In this document: positions 46,449 to 56,265 of the stretch, in pieces
How positions within the stretch are numbered: position 1 is the first letter of the stretch
How the letters are laid out: each line of letters starts with the position of its first letter
Origin: Anaerolineales bacterium
GTDB taxonomy: Bacteria; Chloroflexota; Anaerolineae; Anaerolineales; UBA11579
Assembly: GCA_025808555.1 (NCBI GenBank)
Contig: CP075526.1
Location: forward strand, 1,442,712-1,506,711
Direction of reading: 5' to 3'
Length of the DNA stretch: 64,000 nucleotides
Made by a program: the position numbers and the translations under genes
The notes under the pieces: model-generated
Told to the model about the DNA's origin: nothing
Database searches by the model: none
What the model saw: the letters and a program-made list of their open reading frames with translations, nothing else

Positions 46449-47435
46449 TTGAACGACCTCTCTCCCTCCCGTAACCTGGCTCTTGAACTTGTGCGTGTGA
46501 CGGAGGCGGCCGCGCTGTCTGCGGCGCGCTTCATGGGCCGCGGCGACAAGCCCGCCGGCGACCAGGCCGCCGTGGACGGCATGCGCCTGGTGCTCAACAG
46601 CATCGAGATGAACGGGGTGGTGATCATTGGCGAGGGCGAGAAGGACCGGGCGCCTATGCTGTACAACGGGGAGCATGTCGGTTTTGGCGGCGAGCCGGAA
46701 GTGGATATTGCCGTCGACCCGATCGATGGCACGCGCCCGCTGGCCGAGGGCCGCCTGAACTCGATCGCCACTGTGGCGGTGGCGCCGCGCGGCACCATGT
46801 TCGACCCCGGGCCGTTCGTGTATATGAACAAGATCGCGGTTGGCCCGGCGGCCAAAGGCGCGATCAACGTGGAGCGCAGCATCAAAGACAACCTGGATGC
46901 CATCGCCAAAGCCAGCGGCAAGCGTATTCAGGATCTGGCGGTGATCATGCTTGACCGGCCGCGCCATGAGGAGCTCAAGGCCGAGGTGCGCCGCTGTGGA
47001 GCGCGCATCCGCATGATCGATGACGGCGATGTGGCCGCCGCCCTGATGACCGCCATGCCGGATGCCGGCATTGACGTGCTGCTGGGCATCGGCGGCACGC
47101 CTGAGGGCGTGCTGGCGGCCTGCGCCCTGCGCGCCATGGGCGGCGAGATCCAGGGCAAGCTGTACGCCCGCAACGAGGACGAGCTACGCCGCGGCCGCGA
47201 GATGGGCTACGACTTTGACAAGATCCTGACCATGGATGATCTCGTCTCGTCTGAGGATGTCTTCTTTGCCGCCACCGGCATCACGGATGGCGAGCTGCTC
47301 GACGGGGTCAAGTATTCGGCCACTGGCGCCCGCACGCATAGCCTGGTGGTGCGCGGCACCACCGGCACGGTGCGGCAGATCATTGCCAACCACAGCTTTG
47401 AAAAGCTGGAGAAGATCAGCCCCATCGACTATTAG
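46449..47435 (+). CDS. glpX: Class II fructose-1,6-bisphosphatase
   Basis: 328 residues. GlpX-type FBPase, a gluconeogenic enzyme. VVIIGEGEKDRAPML near residue 58, VDIAVDPIDGTRPLAEGRLN near residue 83 (metal site), IDVLLGIGGTPEGVLAACAL near residue 200. TTG start with AAGGAG five bases upstream. It lies nine bases after cdsA and is followed by acs 25 bases on, linking acetate use to gluconeogenesis. Confidence 0.94.
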   Translation: MNDLSPSRNLALELVRVTEAAALSAARFMGRGDKPAGDQAAVDGMRLVLNSIEMNGVVIIGEGEKDRAPMLYNGEHVGFGGEPEVDIAVDPIDGTRPLAEGRLNSIATVAVAPRGTMFDPGPFVYMNKIAVGPAAKGAINVERSIKDNLDAIAKASGKRIQDLAVIMLDRPRHEELKAEVRRCGARIRMIDDGDVAAALMTAMPDAGIDVLLGIGGTPEGVLAACALRAMGGEIQGKLYARNEDELRRGREMGYDFDKILTMDDLVSSEDVFFAATGITDGELLDGVKYSATGARTHSLVVRGTTGTVRQIIANHSFEKLEKISPIDY

Positions 47436-47460
47436 CTGGCTGAAACGCACTGGAGCAGGC

Positions 47461-49392
47461 ATGGCCAAAAAGAGCCCCGCACGCAAGAAAACTGAGACGC
47501 CCAAGGCCAGTTTGCGCGGCGTGGCCTACCGGCCCACGCCGGATGTTGTTGCCCAGGCTAATCTCAAAAATTGGGAGAGCATGGCGCGCAAAGCCAACCG
47601 CGACCTGGAAGGGTTCTGGGAAGCTGAGGCGCGCGAGCTCGAATGGTACAAGCCCTGGAAGAAAGTACTGGATGGCTCCAAGGCGCCGTTTTACAAGTGG
47701 TTCACGGGTTCGCGCGTCAACATTGTGCACAACGCCGTAGATCGCCATCTCCACACCCATCGTAAGAACAAACTGGCCCTGATATGGGAAAGCGAAGACG
47801 GCAAAGAAGAGCACAGCTATTCTTACTACAAGCTGAGCCGCGAGGTTTCGCGCATGGCCAGCATCATCAAGTCCATGGGTGTGCACAAGGGCGACCGGGT
47901 CACGATCTACATGGGACGCATTCCCGAAGCGGTATTCGCCATGCTGGCCTGCGCCAAGATCGGCGCGGTGCATTCGGTGGTGTTCGGCGGCTTCTCGGTG
48001 GACGCGCTGCAAAGCCGCATTGAAGACAGCCAGTCCAAGCTGCTGATCACCTGTGATGGCAGCTACCAGAACGGCAAACGCATTGAGCTCAAGCAGATCG
48101 CCGACGCCGCCCTGCAGCGCAGCCCCAGCGTGCAGAATGTGCTGGTGGTGCAGCGCACCGCGCACGAGGTCAACATGCAGCCGGAGCGCGACCACTGGTA
48201 TCACGAGTTGCTCGAGACGCCAGTGGCCCAAGAGCGCTTCCCGACCGAGCCGATGGACGCCGAAGACCCGCTGTTCATCCTGTATACCTCCGGCTCCACC
48301 GGTCGGCCGAAGGCGATCGTGCATACCCACGGCGGCTACATGGTGGGCACCTACACCACGCTCAAGTATGTGTTCGACATCAAGGAAGAGGATCGCTACT
48401 GGTGCGCGGCAGATCCAGGCTGGATCACGGGCCACTCCTACATTGTGTATGGGCCGCTGCTCAATGGGGCTACCAGTTTTCTGTACGAAGGCGGGCCGGC
48501 GTTCCCCAACCCGGGCCGCTGGTGGCAGCTTATCGAACGCTATGGCATCACCATCCTCTACACCGCGCCCACCGCCATCCGTGGCCTGATGCGCTTTGGT
48601 GACGACTGGCCGAAGCAGTACGACCTCTCCAGCTTGCGGTTGCTGGGCTCGGTAGGTGAGCCGATCAATCCGGAGGCGTGGCGCTGGTACTTCAACGTGG
48701 TGGGCAAGAAACGCTGCCCGATCATGGACACCTGGTGGCAGACCGAGACCGGCATGTTCATGATCACGCCGACGCCGGTGGTGCCGCTCAAGCCGGGCTC
48801 GGGCGCCAAACCGTTCTTCGGCCAGGTGGCCGAAATTCTGGACGAGGCGGGCAAGCCGGTGAAGGATGGCGAGGAAGGCTACCTGGTGCTGACGCGGCCG
48901 TGGCCGGCCATGCTGCGCGGCATCTATGGCGACCCGGAGCGCTATGTCAAGCAATATTGGAGCACATACCCTGGCAAGTACATGACCGGCGATTCGGCGC
49001 GACGCGATAAGGATGGTTATTACTGGATCATTGGCCGGGTGGACGATGTCATCAAGGTCTCCGGCCACCGCCTCGGCACCGCCGAGGTCGAGTCGGCCCT
49101 GATCACGCACCCCGCCGTCGCCGAATCGGCCGCCATCGGCCTGCCGCATGACCTGAAAGGGCAGGGCATCCACTGCTTTGTTGTGCTGCGCCAGGACGCG
49201 GTGGCCAGCGACGTGCTGGCTGAAGAATTGCGCCAGCATGTAGCCCAGCACATGGGCGCCATTGCCCGGCCCGAGGATGTGCGCTTTACCGACAAGCTCC
49301 CCAAGACCCGCTCCGGCAAGATCATGCGCCGCGTGCTGAAAGCACGGGCGCAAGGCTTGCCCGAAGGCGATCTGAGCACGCTAGAAGACTAG
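47461..49392 (+). CDS. acs: Acetyl-CoA synthetase (AMP-forming)
   Basis: 643 residues, the usual length. It makes acetyl-CoA from acetate and ATP. The N-terminal ACAS_N region is followed by AMP-binding loop LYTSGSTGRPKAIVHTHGG near residue 277, and MDTWWQTETGMFM near residue 420. The hinge is near DVIKVSGHRLGTAEVES (residue 535), and PKTRSGKIMRRVL near residue 622 holds the lysine that is acetylated in regulation. A related propionyl substrate cannot be excluded. Confidence 0.93.
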   Translation: MAKKSPARKKTETPKASLRGVAYRPTPDVVAQANLKNWESMARKANRDLEGFWEAEARELEWYKPWKKVLDGSKAPFYKWFTGSRVNIVHNAVDRHLHTHRKNKLALIWESEDGKEEHSYSYYKLSREVSRMASIIKSMGVHKGDRVTIYMGRIPEAVFAMLACAKIGAVHSVVFGGFSVDALQSRIEDSQSKLLITCDGSYQNGKRIELKQIADAALQRSPSVQNVLVVQRTAHEVNMQPERDHWYHELLETPVAQERFPTEPMDAEDPLFILYTSGSTGRPKAIVHTHGGYMVGTYTTLKYVFDIKEEDRYWCAADPGWITGHSYIVYGPLLNGATSFLYEGGPAFPNPGRWWQLIERYGITILYTAPTAIRGLMRFGDDWPKQYDLSSLRLLGSVGEPINPEAWRWYFNVVGKKRCPIMDTWWQTETGMFMITPTPVVPLKPGSGAKPFFGQVAEILDEAGKPVKDGEEGYLVLTRPWPAMLRGIYGDPERYVKQYWSTYPGKYMTGDSARRDKDGYYWIIGRVDDVIKVSGHRLGTAEVESALITHPAVAESAAIGLPHDLKGQGIHCFVVLRQDAVASDVLAEELRQHVAQHMGAIARPEDVRFTDKLPKTRSGKIMRRVLKARAQGLPEGDLSTLED

Positions 49393-49414
49393 TTTTGGCG
49401 CGCCCAGACCCAAA

Positions 49415-49443
49415 TTGACACTGGGATAGGGCGATGGTATAGT
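49415..49443 (+). promoter_or_regulatory. Consensus promoter of metK
   Basis: TTGACA (49415-49420), exactly 17 bases, TATAGT (49438-49443). The SAM-I aptamer starts about 50 bases downstream. Confidence 0.85.
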
Positions 49444-49492
49444 CTCGCCCGACAACTGAATATTGCCCAGCGTGCCAAATCGGCATGCATTT

Positions 49493-49643
49493 CATCCAGA
49501 GAGGTTGAGGGAATCGGCCCGTTGAAACCTCGGCAACCCCCGTTTACGGAAGGTGCCAATTCCGACAGAAAAGTTCTGGAAGATGAGAGGGAGCAAGCCT
49601 GTGATTTGCCCTTCTCTGCTGTCTTAAGGGCAAATTTTTGTTT
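49493..49643 (+). ncRNA. SAM-I (S-box) riboswitch
   Basis: Aptamer from about 49493 to 49600: CATCCAGAGAGGTTGAGGGA, then CGGCCCGTTGAAACCTCGGCAA, then AAGGTGCCAATTCC, the conserved S-box core in order. It ends in a terminator (49604-49643) directly before metK. High SAM should therefore stop transcription of SAM synthetase, a direct feedback loop. Confidence 0.95.
49604..49643 (+). terminator. Riboswitch expression-platform terminator
   Basis: ATTTGCCCTT (49604-49613) pairs with AAGGGCAAAT (49626-49635) and is followed by TTTTGTTT. Confidence 0.85.
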
Positions 49644-49660
49644 AACGGAGGCTTGTTGTT

Positions 49661-50872
<1,212 letters not shown>

Positions 50873-50944
50873 AGTTCGCTTCGCGAACCCTTTGGCCTTG
50901 CTGCTCAGCTTTGCGGAGCGACGCAACGCCAGCCTGATAGACAA

Positions 50945-50976
50945 AAAGAGAGCGGTGCATATGCACCGCTCTTTTG
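50945..50976 (+). terminator. Terminator after metK
   Basis: AAAAGAGAGCGGTGCAT pairs with ATGCACCGCTCTTTT apart from a two-base bulge. Confidence 0.8.
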
Positions 50977-50980
50977 TAAT

Positions 50981-51022
50981 TCCCGTCATTCCGAACGAGC
51001 TTGCGAGTGAGGAATCCTTGGG
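50981..51022. repeat. Dispersed CATTCCGAACGAG...GAGGAATCCTT element
   Basis: Contains TCATTCCGAACGAGCTTGCG and GAGTGAGGAATCCTTGGG. GAGGAATCCTT is shared with the inverted repeat at 15953-16015. No coding capacity. Confidence 0.55.
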
Positions 51023-51090
51023 ACAAGAAGTTCAAGTCAATTCTGAAGGCGCCTTTTTTAAGCTGACCGTTGATAGCTGAAAGCTACCAG

Positions 51091-51414
51091 CTATATATGC
51101 GGCTCGACCTTGCCTTGGATCTTGTCCTTCGGCTGGTAGCCGGTCATGCGCTCCACGATCTTGCCGTTTTTGAACAGCATCGTGGTGGGTACGCTAAGCA
51201 CCTGATAATCCTGGGTAAGCTGGGCGGCCTCATCTACATCCAACTTGACTACGCTGATGCTGTCGCCCCATTCGCCGGCCAGTTCTTCGAGCACGGGTTC
51301 CAGGATGCGGCAGGGTTGGCACCATACCGCACCAAATTCCACCAAAACGGGCTTCTCGGCTTGCAGCACTTCGCCTTCAAAACTCTGGCTGTCGATCGCT
51401 TTCAGGGTGCTCAT
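51091..51414 (-). CDS. trxA: Thioredoxin
   Basis: 107 residues, a classic thioredoxin that reduces cytosolic disulfides. The active site is WCQPC in LVEFGAVWCQPCRILEPVL near residue 32 (Gln replaces the usual Gly), and the cis-proline is in SVPTTMLF. GGAGAG is right before the ATG at 51414. The frame is open further upstream but runs through the tRNA on the other strand. Confidence 0.93.
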   Translation of the reverse strand: MSTLKAIDSQSFEGEVLQAEKPVLVEFGAVWCQPCRILEPVLEELAGEWGDSISVVKLDVDEAAQLTQDYQVLSVPTTMLFKNGKIVERMTGYQPKDKIQGKVEPHI

Positions 51415-51536
51415 GGCTCTCCGTGGGGTAGTGGGCCACGCGGCGCGCGGGGATGGAATACTAGCAAGCGCCCGCGGGCCTGTCAAGCACAGGCAGCTAC
51501 AGGCGTCCCTGTGCGCATGATAAAATTGCCTCTTAC

Positions 51537-51608
51537 GGACGCGTAGCTCAATGGCAGAGCAGTGGCCTTTTAAGCCAACGGTTGCAGGTTCGACTCCTGT
51601 CGCGTCCA
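51537..51608 (+). tRNA. tRNA-Lys (anticodon TTT)
   Basis: Full cloverleaf by eye: acceptor GGACGCG/CGCGTCC, D-stem GCTC/GAGC, anticodon stem GTGGC/GCCAA with loop CTTTTAA (anticodon TTT), and T-stem GCAGG/CCTGT with loop TTCGACT. The first anticodon-stem pair is a G-A mismatch. CCA is not encoded. The lysine anticodon UUU reads AAA and AAG, a substrate of t6A37 modification by TsaD. Confidence 0.95.
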
Positions 51609-51611
51609 TGT

Positions 51612-51645
51612 AAAAAGACCGCAGCAATTGCTGCGGTCTTTTTTG
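51612..51645 (+). terminator. Terminator after tRNA-Lys
   Basis: AAAAAGACCGCAGC, loop AATT, GCTGCGGTCTTTTTT. The following 250 bases to 51898 hold no gene, only a TATAAT (51862-51867) that serves the SDR gene. Confidence 0.9.
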
Positions 51646-51898
51646 TTTCACGCAACCAGCGAAACGATCAACGCGGCTGGCACTACAAAGATCGAGTAAA
51701 TATGCACCAAAACCCAGTCCAATCAGGGCAAGCAGCAAAGAATAATTTTTTATTGATACGCATAGGTTTGCCTTCGTGCCGGTATGATGCGCGGCCACTG
51801 GGCGCAGCTCTAGCGCAGCGGTGTAGCGGCATCTTCAAAAGAGATTGGAAACTTTGGCGCATATAATTCCGCACAGCTTTGACAGCGATGGAGACGTG

Positions 51899-52885
51899 AT
51901 GACGAACCTGGTAACCGGCGGTACTGGATTTATTGGCGGGCATATTGTGGAGCAGCTGCTGGCGGATGGCCAGCCCGTGCGCGTGCTGGCCCGGCGCAGC
52001 AGCACGATCGGCGAACACCTGAAAGGCGCTGAGATCGTCTACGGCGATGTGCTCGACAAGGACTCGCTGACCCAGGCCATGCAAGGCGTACACACGCTGT
52101 ACCACGCTGCCGCCCAGTTCGACACATGGACGGCCGACCCGCAGTTGATGCTGGAGACGGCCAACCAGGGTACCTGCAACGTGCTCGACGCCGCCCTGGC
52201 CGCCGGCGTGCGCAAGGTGCTGCACACCAGCTCCGGGGCCGTGTTTGGCTTGCCGCGCAATCAAACGGTGACGGAGGCCAGCGCGGCTGGCCCACTGCCG
52301 GATGTGTACTATCGTTCCAAGCAAGAATCTGAAGATCTGGCCCGCAGCTATATCGCCAAAGGGCTCGACATCGTGTTCCTTAACCCATCCAATGTATACG
52401 GCCCGCGTGACACCAAGCCGCTGGGCCGCTCGATCGTAGCTCTGCTCAATGGCACGTTGCCCTCGGCGTGGCATGCCACTTTCGCCATCGTATATGTGGT
52501 GGATGTCGCCCGGGCGCATATTCTCGCCGCCAAGAAGGCAGCCGCCGGTGAGCGCTTCATCCTGGCTGAGCAGAACATTGGCTACAAAGAGTTCTTCGGC
52601 CAGGTGGTGGCGCTGAGCGGTGGCAAGCTGCCGCCGTTTCTGCCCGGGCCTATGATTCATGCCACCGCCATCCTGATGGAAGGGCTCTCTCGGCTGACGG
52701 GCAAGCTACCGCTGGTTTCAGTGATGCAATACAAGTCGGGCACGCAGGGCACATTGTTCGACGGCAGCAAGGCCCAGCGTGAGCTGGGGCTCGCGTATAC
52801 GCCGCTGCAAGAGGCGTTGCGCACCACGCTGGCCTGGTATTGGCAGCACGGCGATTTGAAGCGCAAGCCAACCTTTCTCGACTAG
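51899..52885 (+). CDS. NAD-dependent epimerase/dehydratase (extended SDR)
   Basis: 328 residues. The Rossmann motif is TGGTGFIGGHIVEQL at residue 6, with catalytic YYRSK near residue 140 and a sugar-epimerase-like C-terminal half (NPSNVYGPRD, EALRTTLAWY). It resembles dihydroflavonol-reductase-like and HpnA-type SDRs; the substrate is unknown. GGAGACGTG precedes ATG 51899. TATAAT lies 31 bases upstream. Confidence 0.85.
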   Translation: MTNLVTGGTGFIGGHIVEQLLADGQPVRVLARRSSTIGEHLKGAEIVYGDVLDKDSLTQAMQGVHTLYHAAAQFDTWTADPQLMLETANQGTCNVLDAALAAGVRKVLHTSSGAVFGLPRNQTVTEASAAGPLPDVYYRSKQESEDLARSYIAKGLDIVFLNPSNVYGPRDTKPLGRSIVALLNGTLPSAWHATFAIVYVVDVARAHILAAKKAAAGERFILAEQNIGYKEFFGQVVALSGGKLPPFLPGPMIHATAILMEGLSRLTGKLPLVSVMQYKSGTQGTLFDGSKAQRELGLAYTPLQEALRTTLAWYWQHGDLKRKPTFLD

Positions 52886-52888
52886 CGG

Positions 52889-53950
52889 TTAGGGCTGCGC
52901 GTCCTTCACATACAGGTCAAAAAATTCAACCGAGCGGCGAATGGCCGCAGGGAAATAGTTGACGATGTTGTGGTCATCGCCATCGTAAATAAAGAGCTCG
53001 GCGATCTGGCCTGCGGCGCGGGCCTGCTCTGCCACCTGGTAGGACATCAACACCGGCACGGTGGCGTCGCTGGTGCCGTGGTGTAACTGCAGCGGGCCGG
53101 AGAGCTCGGCAAGGTAGCTGTTGGCCGAGATCGACGCCCAGAATTCAGGGTTAGAGGTGGGCGGGCCGTAATTCTCCAGCAGGCTGCGCGTGCCAAAGCG
53201 CGGGCGGCCGTTGATATCCACCATGTCTGCATAGGCGGAGATGACTCCCGCCCAGATGACCCCTGCCTTGATGTCCGCATCTACCACCATGGCGCGCAGG
53301 GTGATGTAGCCGCCCATCGAATGGCCCCACATGCCAATACGGTTCGGGTCAGCGTCCGGGTAGGCTTTCAGCGCCGCGGTGGCGTTGAGCACATCAATGA
53401 CGTAGTCGGGATTGCCGTAGGCGCCGCGGGCCACGCCCTCCGAGCGGTCATGGCCGCGGTAGTCAGGACGGAAGACGATGTAGTCGGCCCGCGAAAAGCG
53501 CTCCATGTAGGCTAGGTAACGCTCGGTGGTGCGGTAGACCGCCGGTGCGATATAGCCGTGATTGAAGATGACCACCGGCCAGCCGCTTTCGGGCTTCTCG
53601 CCAAAGGGGATGGTCAGCAGGCCGTAGAGCTTAAGCCCATCCGAACTATACGATGCGATGTAACGTGAATAGTTGCCGCCATTTTCAAGCGTTTCTTCGA
53701 TGATGAGCTCCGAGGCCGGGTATTGGCGCTGGCGCAGGTATTCGATGCTGAGCGGGTGGGGCGGGACCGGTGTGGCGGTGGGAGTAAGGGTTGGCGTGGG
53801 GGTGACGCTGGACGTCAAGGTCGCCGTCGCCGTGACCAGCGCGATCTGCGGGCCGGGCAGGCTGGCCGGGTTGCCCGCCAGCGGGAAGTTGCACGCCGTC
53901 AGCGCAAGACACAGCAGCACAAACGCCCGGCTACCCAGCCACGCTCTCAT
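52889..53950 (-). CDS. Alpha/beta-hydrolase lipoprotein
   Basis: 353 residues. A lipoprotein signal ends LALTAC near residue 20, then a Thr/Pro linker (TPTPTLTPTATP) and a prolyl-oligopeptidase-like hydrolase: FNHGYIAP oxyanion region, GMWGHSMGG nucleophile elbow near residue 225, a late Asp, and HHGTSDATVPV with a histidine in the expected catalytic range (DGDDHNI). Secreted esterase or peptidase activity is inferred. TACACT lies seven bases before ATG 53950. Convergent with the SDR gene, three bases apart. Confidence 0.85.
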   Translation of the reverse strand: MRAWLGSRAFVLLCLALTACNFPLAGNPASLPGPQIALVTATATLTSSVTPTPTLTPTATPVPPHPLSIEYLRQRQYPASELIIEETLENGGNYSRYIASYSSDGLKLYGLLTIPFGEKPESGWPVVIFNHGYIAPAVYRTTERYLAYMERFSRADYIVFRPDYRGHDRSEGVARGAYGNPDYVIDVLNATAALKAYPDADPNRIGMWGHSMGGYITLRAMVVDADIKAGVIWAGVISAYADMVDINGRPRFGTRSLLENYGPPTSNPEFWASISANSYLAELSGPLQLHHGTSDATVPVLMSYQVAEQARAAGQIAELFIYDGDDHNIVNYFPAAIRRSVEFFDLYVKDAQP

Positions 53951-54242
53951 GGGAAAAAGTGTACCCAAGCCCATCGCCCCTGGGCTACCCCCGGCGACAC
54001 TCATCAGAAGACCACTTCCTTGACATGTACTGCGGTTTCTCCTGATCTGCTCCAGGTTCTGCTACATTCCAAGGCTTGGGGGTCAAAATGAGTATCCGTC
54101 ACCAATGCGGCTGCGCAGGTCGCTACCATGCGCTCCTTGTCAGCTTGCCAGAATGCCAAAAAGTTTTAACCAATCCGTCGGGAAGTTAAAAGTGCAAACT
54201 TTACGGGGGAAAGTATTAACCCCAGGTGCAAACTTTGGCGCC
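53951..54242. other. 292-base non-coding gap
   Basis: No gene seen. The 11-base word GTGCAAACTTT occurs twice (54192-54202 and 54226-54236), separated by a G-run and TTAACCCC. No other structure stands out. Confidence 0.5.
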
Positions 54243-54893
54243 CTATGCGGCAGCGGCGTGCAGCTCTCGCCAGATCTGGTCCAGCGCCTGGCGGAAGGCC
54301 TCGGCGCCTTGGGCGCCCGAGGCAGCATACTTGTTGTCGAAGACAAAGAAGGGCACGCCATGAATGCCATATTGGGCCGCCTGGTCAATATCGGCCTGTA
54401 CTTCGGCGGTGTAGGCGTCCGACTCCAGCGCGGCGCGGGCCGCCACAGGGTCCAGCCCCACTTCGCCGGCCAGCTGCACCAGCGTGTCAATGTCGGCGGT
54501 GTTGAGCCCGTCGGTGAAATAGGCCTTGAACAAGCGCGCCAGCATGGCCTCCTGCTTGTCGTTGGCCGCAGCAAAGTGCACCAGGCGGTGCGCGTGCAGA
54601 GAGTTGACCAGCTTGGCGTCCTGGTGGTTCATGCTGAGGCCCAGGCCGGCAAACATTTGCGCCACCTGCTGGTTCATTTGGTCAGCCTGCGCTTCGCTGA
54701 TGCCGCGCTTGGCCGCCAGCATGGCGTTGATGCTTTGCTTCGGTTTAAACGGAGTGGTGGGGTCAAGCTGAAAGCTGTGATGCACGATCTGCACTTGGTC
54801 TTTGTGCTCAAACGCATCCAACGCCTGGTTGAGTTGGGTTGTGCCCGCATAGCAGAATGGGCAGGCAATGTCGCTCCAGATATCGATCTTCAT
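54243..54893 (-). CDS. FrnE-like DsbA family oxidoreductase
   Basis: 216 residues, cytosolic (no signal). MKIDIWSDIACPFCYAG gives a CPFC thioredoxin-type active site near residue 11, and GIHGVPFFVFDNKYAASGAQ near residue 180 holds the cis-proline. The layout matches 2-hydroxychromene-2-carboxylate isomerase/FrnE proteins. ATG 54893 is favoured because TATAAT (54905-54900) is six bases upstream, another leaderless layout. Confidence 0.9.
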   Translation of the reverse strand: MKIDIWSDIACPFCYAGTTQLNQALDAFEHKDQVQIVHHSFQLDPTTPFKPKQSINAMLAAKRGISEAQADQMNQQVAQMFAGLGLSMNHQDAKLVNSLHAHRLVHFAAANDKQEAMLARLFKAYFTDGLNTADIDTLVQLAGEVGLDPVAARAALESDAYTAEVQADIDQAAQYGIHGVPFFVFDNKYAASGAQGAEAFRQALDQIWRELHAAAA

Positions 54894-54899
54894 ATTCGG

Positions 54900-54905
54900 A
54901 TTATA
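54900..54905 (-). promoter_or_regulatory. -10 box of the FrnE-like gene, leaderless layout
   Basis: Minus-strand TATAAT, then CCGAAT, then ATG 54893. Confidence 0.6.
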
Positions 54906-55131
54906 TCGGCGCGGCGGTGAGATGTATGTGTTTTGTTGATTTGGCCGTGAAAACAATACAGTATCCCCTGTGCCTGTCCCTGGCACATATCAGATATGTA
55001 AGAGCTAGTGCTTTTTGGCTGGTTAATCGATTGCAAGTCGCCTACGCAGCAAGATGATCACGTTCACGCACTTGGCGGTTAGAATACTTACGTCAAACGA
55101 GGTGCAAATTGCTAGGAGGAACGCAAATTCT

Positions 55132-56217
55132 ATGAATCGTCATGACCTGCTTCTGTTGCAACAAATGCGAGGGTACCCAGCAGTTACTGTAACTCTCCCA
55201 GTCCACCGCACCTCTCCTGAGAACAAGCAAGACCGTATTCGTCTCAAGAATCTGCTTAATAAGCTTGCTGAACGGCTGTCTACCGAGTTCTCTCAACGAG
55301 AAGTCGAACCTTTGCTGCAGCGCCTGAGTGCGCTCAGCGACGAGATCAATTTTAACAATACTCTTGACGGCCTGGTCCTGTTTGCAAATCATGATTTTGG
55401 GCGCGCCGTTCATTTACCTTTCACGCTGAAAGAGCGTGTAGTAGTTGATGAAACTTTTTTCACGCGAGATGTGGTCTTCGCCATGAACCGCACGTCACGC
55501 TATTGGGTTTTAGTGCTTAGTGAACAACCTACGCGCTTGTATCAGGGCGTGAAGCAAGACCTTGTGGAGGTTCTGGAAGAGGGTTTTCCGCTAGCGCATA
55601 CGGGACCGGGTGGCGAGACGTCTGTAGCCGGCGGATATGGGGTACGCGTCTCGGTCGTTCGAGATGAGAACCATCGTAAGTTCTTCCGGCAGGTTGATGA
55701 TGCGCTTAAGACTTTCATGAGAGATGACCCGCTGCCTCTGGCCGTGGTAGGCGTGGACCGCTACTTGGCCTTCTTCAACGAAGTGAGCCAGCATACCAAT
55801 GCGGTTGTGGCGCAGCTGGCTGGAAGCCATGATGAGACCAGCCCGCACGAATTGGCGAAGCTGGTTTGGCCCCTGGTCAAAGAGAGCTTGGCAAACCAAC
55901 GTCTGCAGATTTTTGATGATTTGGAGAAGGCTATAGGCCAGCGCAAGGTAGTTTCTACGATTGAAGAGGTTTGGCGTGAGGCCCTTGATGGCCGCGGCCA
56001 CGTCTTAGTTGTTGAAGAGGATTTTCATTATCCGGCGCGGGTGGATCAAACCGGCCGCCATTTACATAGTGCGGATGATATGGGGGCGCCTGGAGTTATT
56101 GATGACGCCGTGGATGATGTGATTGAAATGGTGCTGCTTAAGCAAGGGCAGGTGGTCTTTGTGGAAAAAGACACCTTGTCTGTGCACCGGGGCATAGCTA
56201 TGATTTTGCGCTACTAA
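55132..56217 (+). CDS. baeRF-family protein (bacterial archaeo-eukaryotic release-factor-like)
   Basis: 361 residues. VTVTLPVHRTSPENKQDRIR opens it, followed by LDGLVLFANHDFGRAVHLPF and VFAMNRTSRYWVLVLSEQPTRLYQG, and a C-terminal segment with VDDVIEMVLLKQGQVVFVEK. This matches my memory of the baeRF (eRF1-like) families, whose members share the domain 2-3 architecture of eRF1 and whose roles in bacteria are unestablished. AGGAGGA lies 11 bases before ATG 55132. The gene is more AT-rich than its neighbours. It is monocistronic. Confidence 0.7.
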   Translation: MNRHDLLLLQQMRGYPAVTVTLPVHRTSPENKQDRIRLKNLLNKLAERLSTEFSQREVEPLLQRLSALSDEINFNNTLDGLVLFANHDFGRAVHLPFTLKERVVVDETFFTRDVVFAMNRTSRYWVLVLSEQPTRLYQGVKQDLVEVLEEGFPLAHTGPGGETSVAGGYGVRVSVVRDENHRKFFRQVDDALKTFMRDDPLPLAVVGVDRYLAFFNEVSQHTNAVVAQLAGSHDETSPHELAKLVWPLVKESLANQRLQIFDDLEKAIGQRKVVSTIEEVWREALDGRGHVLVVEEDFHYPARVDQTGRHLHSADDMGAPGVIDDAVDDVIEMVLLKQGQVVFVEKDTLSVHRGIAMILRY

Positions 56218-56265
56218 AAATAGAAACTAAAAAAGTGTCAGCGCACGGGGCCGACCCACGAGTGC

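Noticed and set aside
47416-49353. Long open frame on the minus strand opposite acs
   Set aside because: Its product has no motif and is His/Arg-rich, as expected from the reverse of a high-G+C gene. The plus strand encodes a full acetyl-CoA synthetase.
54192-54236. Pair of GTGCAAACTTT words as a possible regulatory or recombination site
   Set aside because: Only two copies, not near a start codon, and downstream of the FrnE-like stop. Too little to call.
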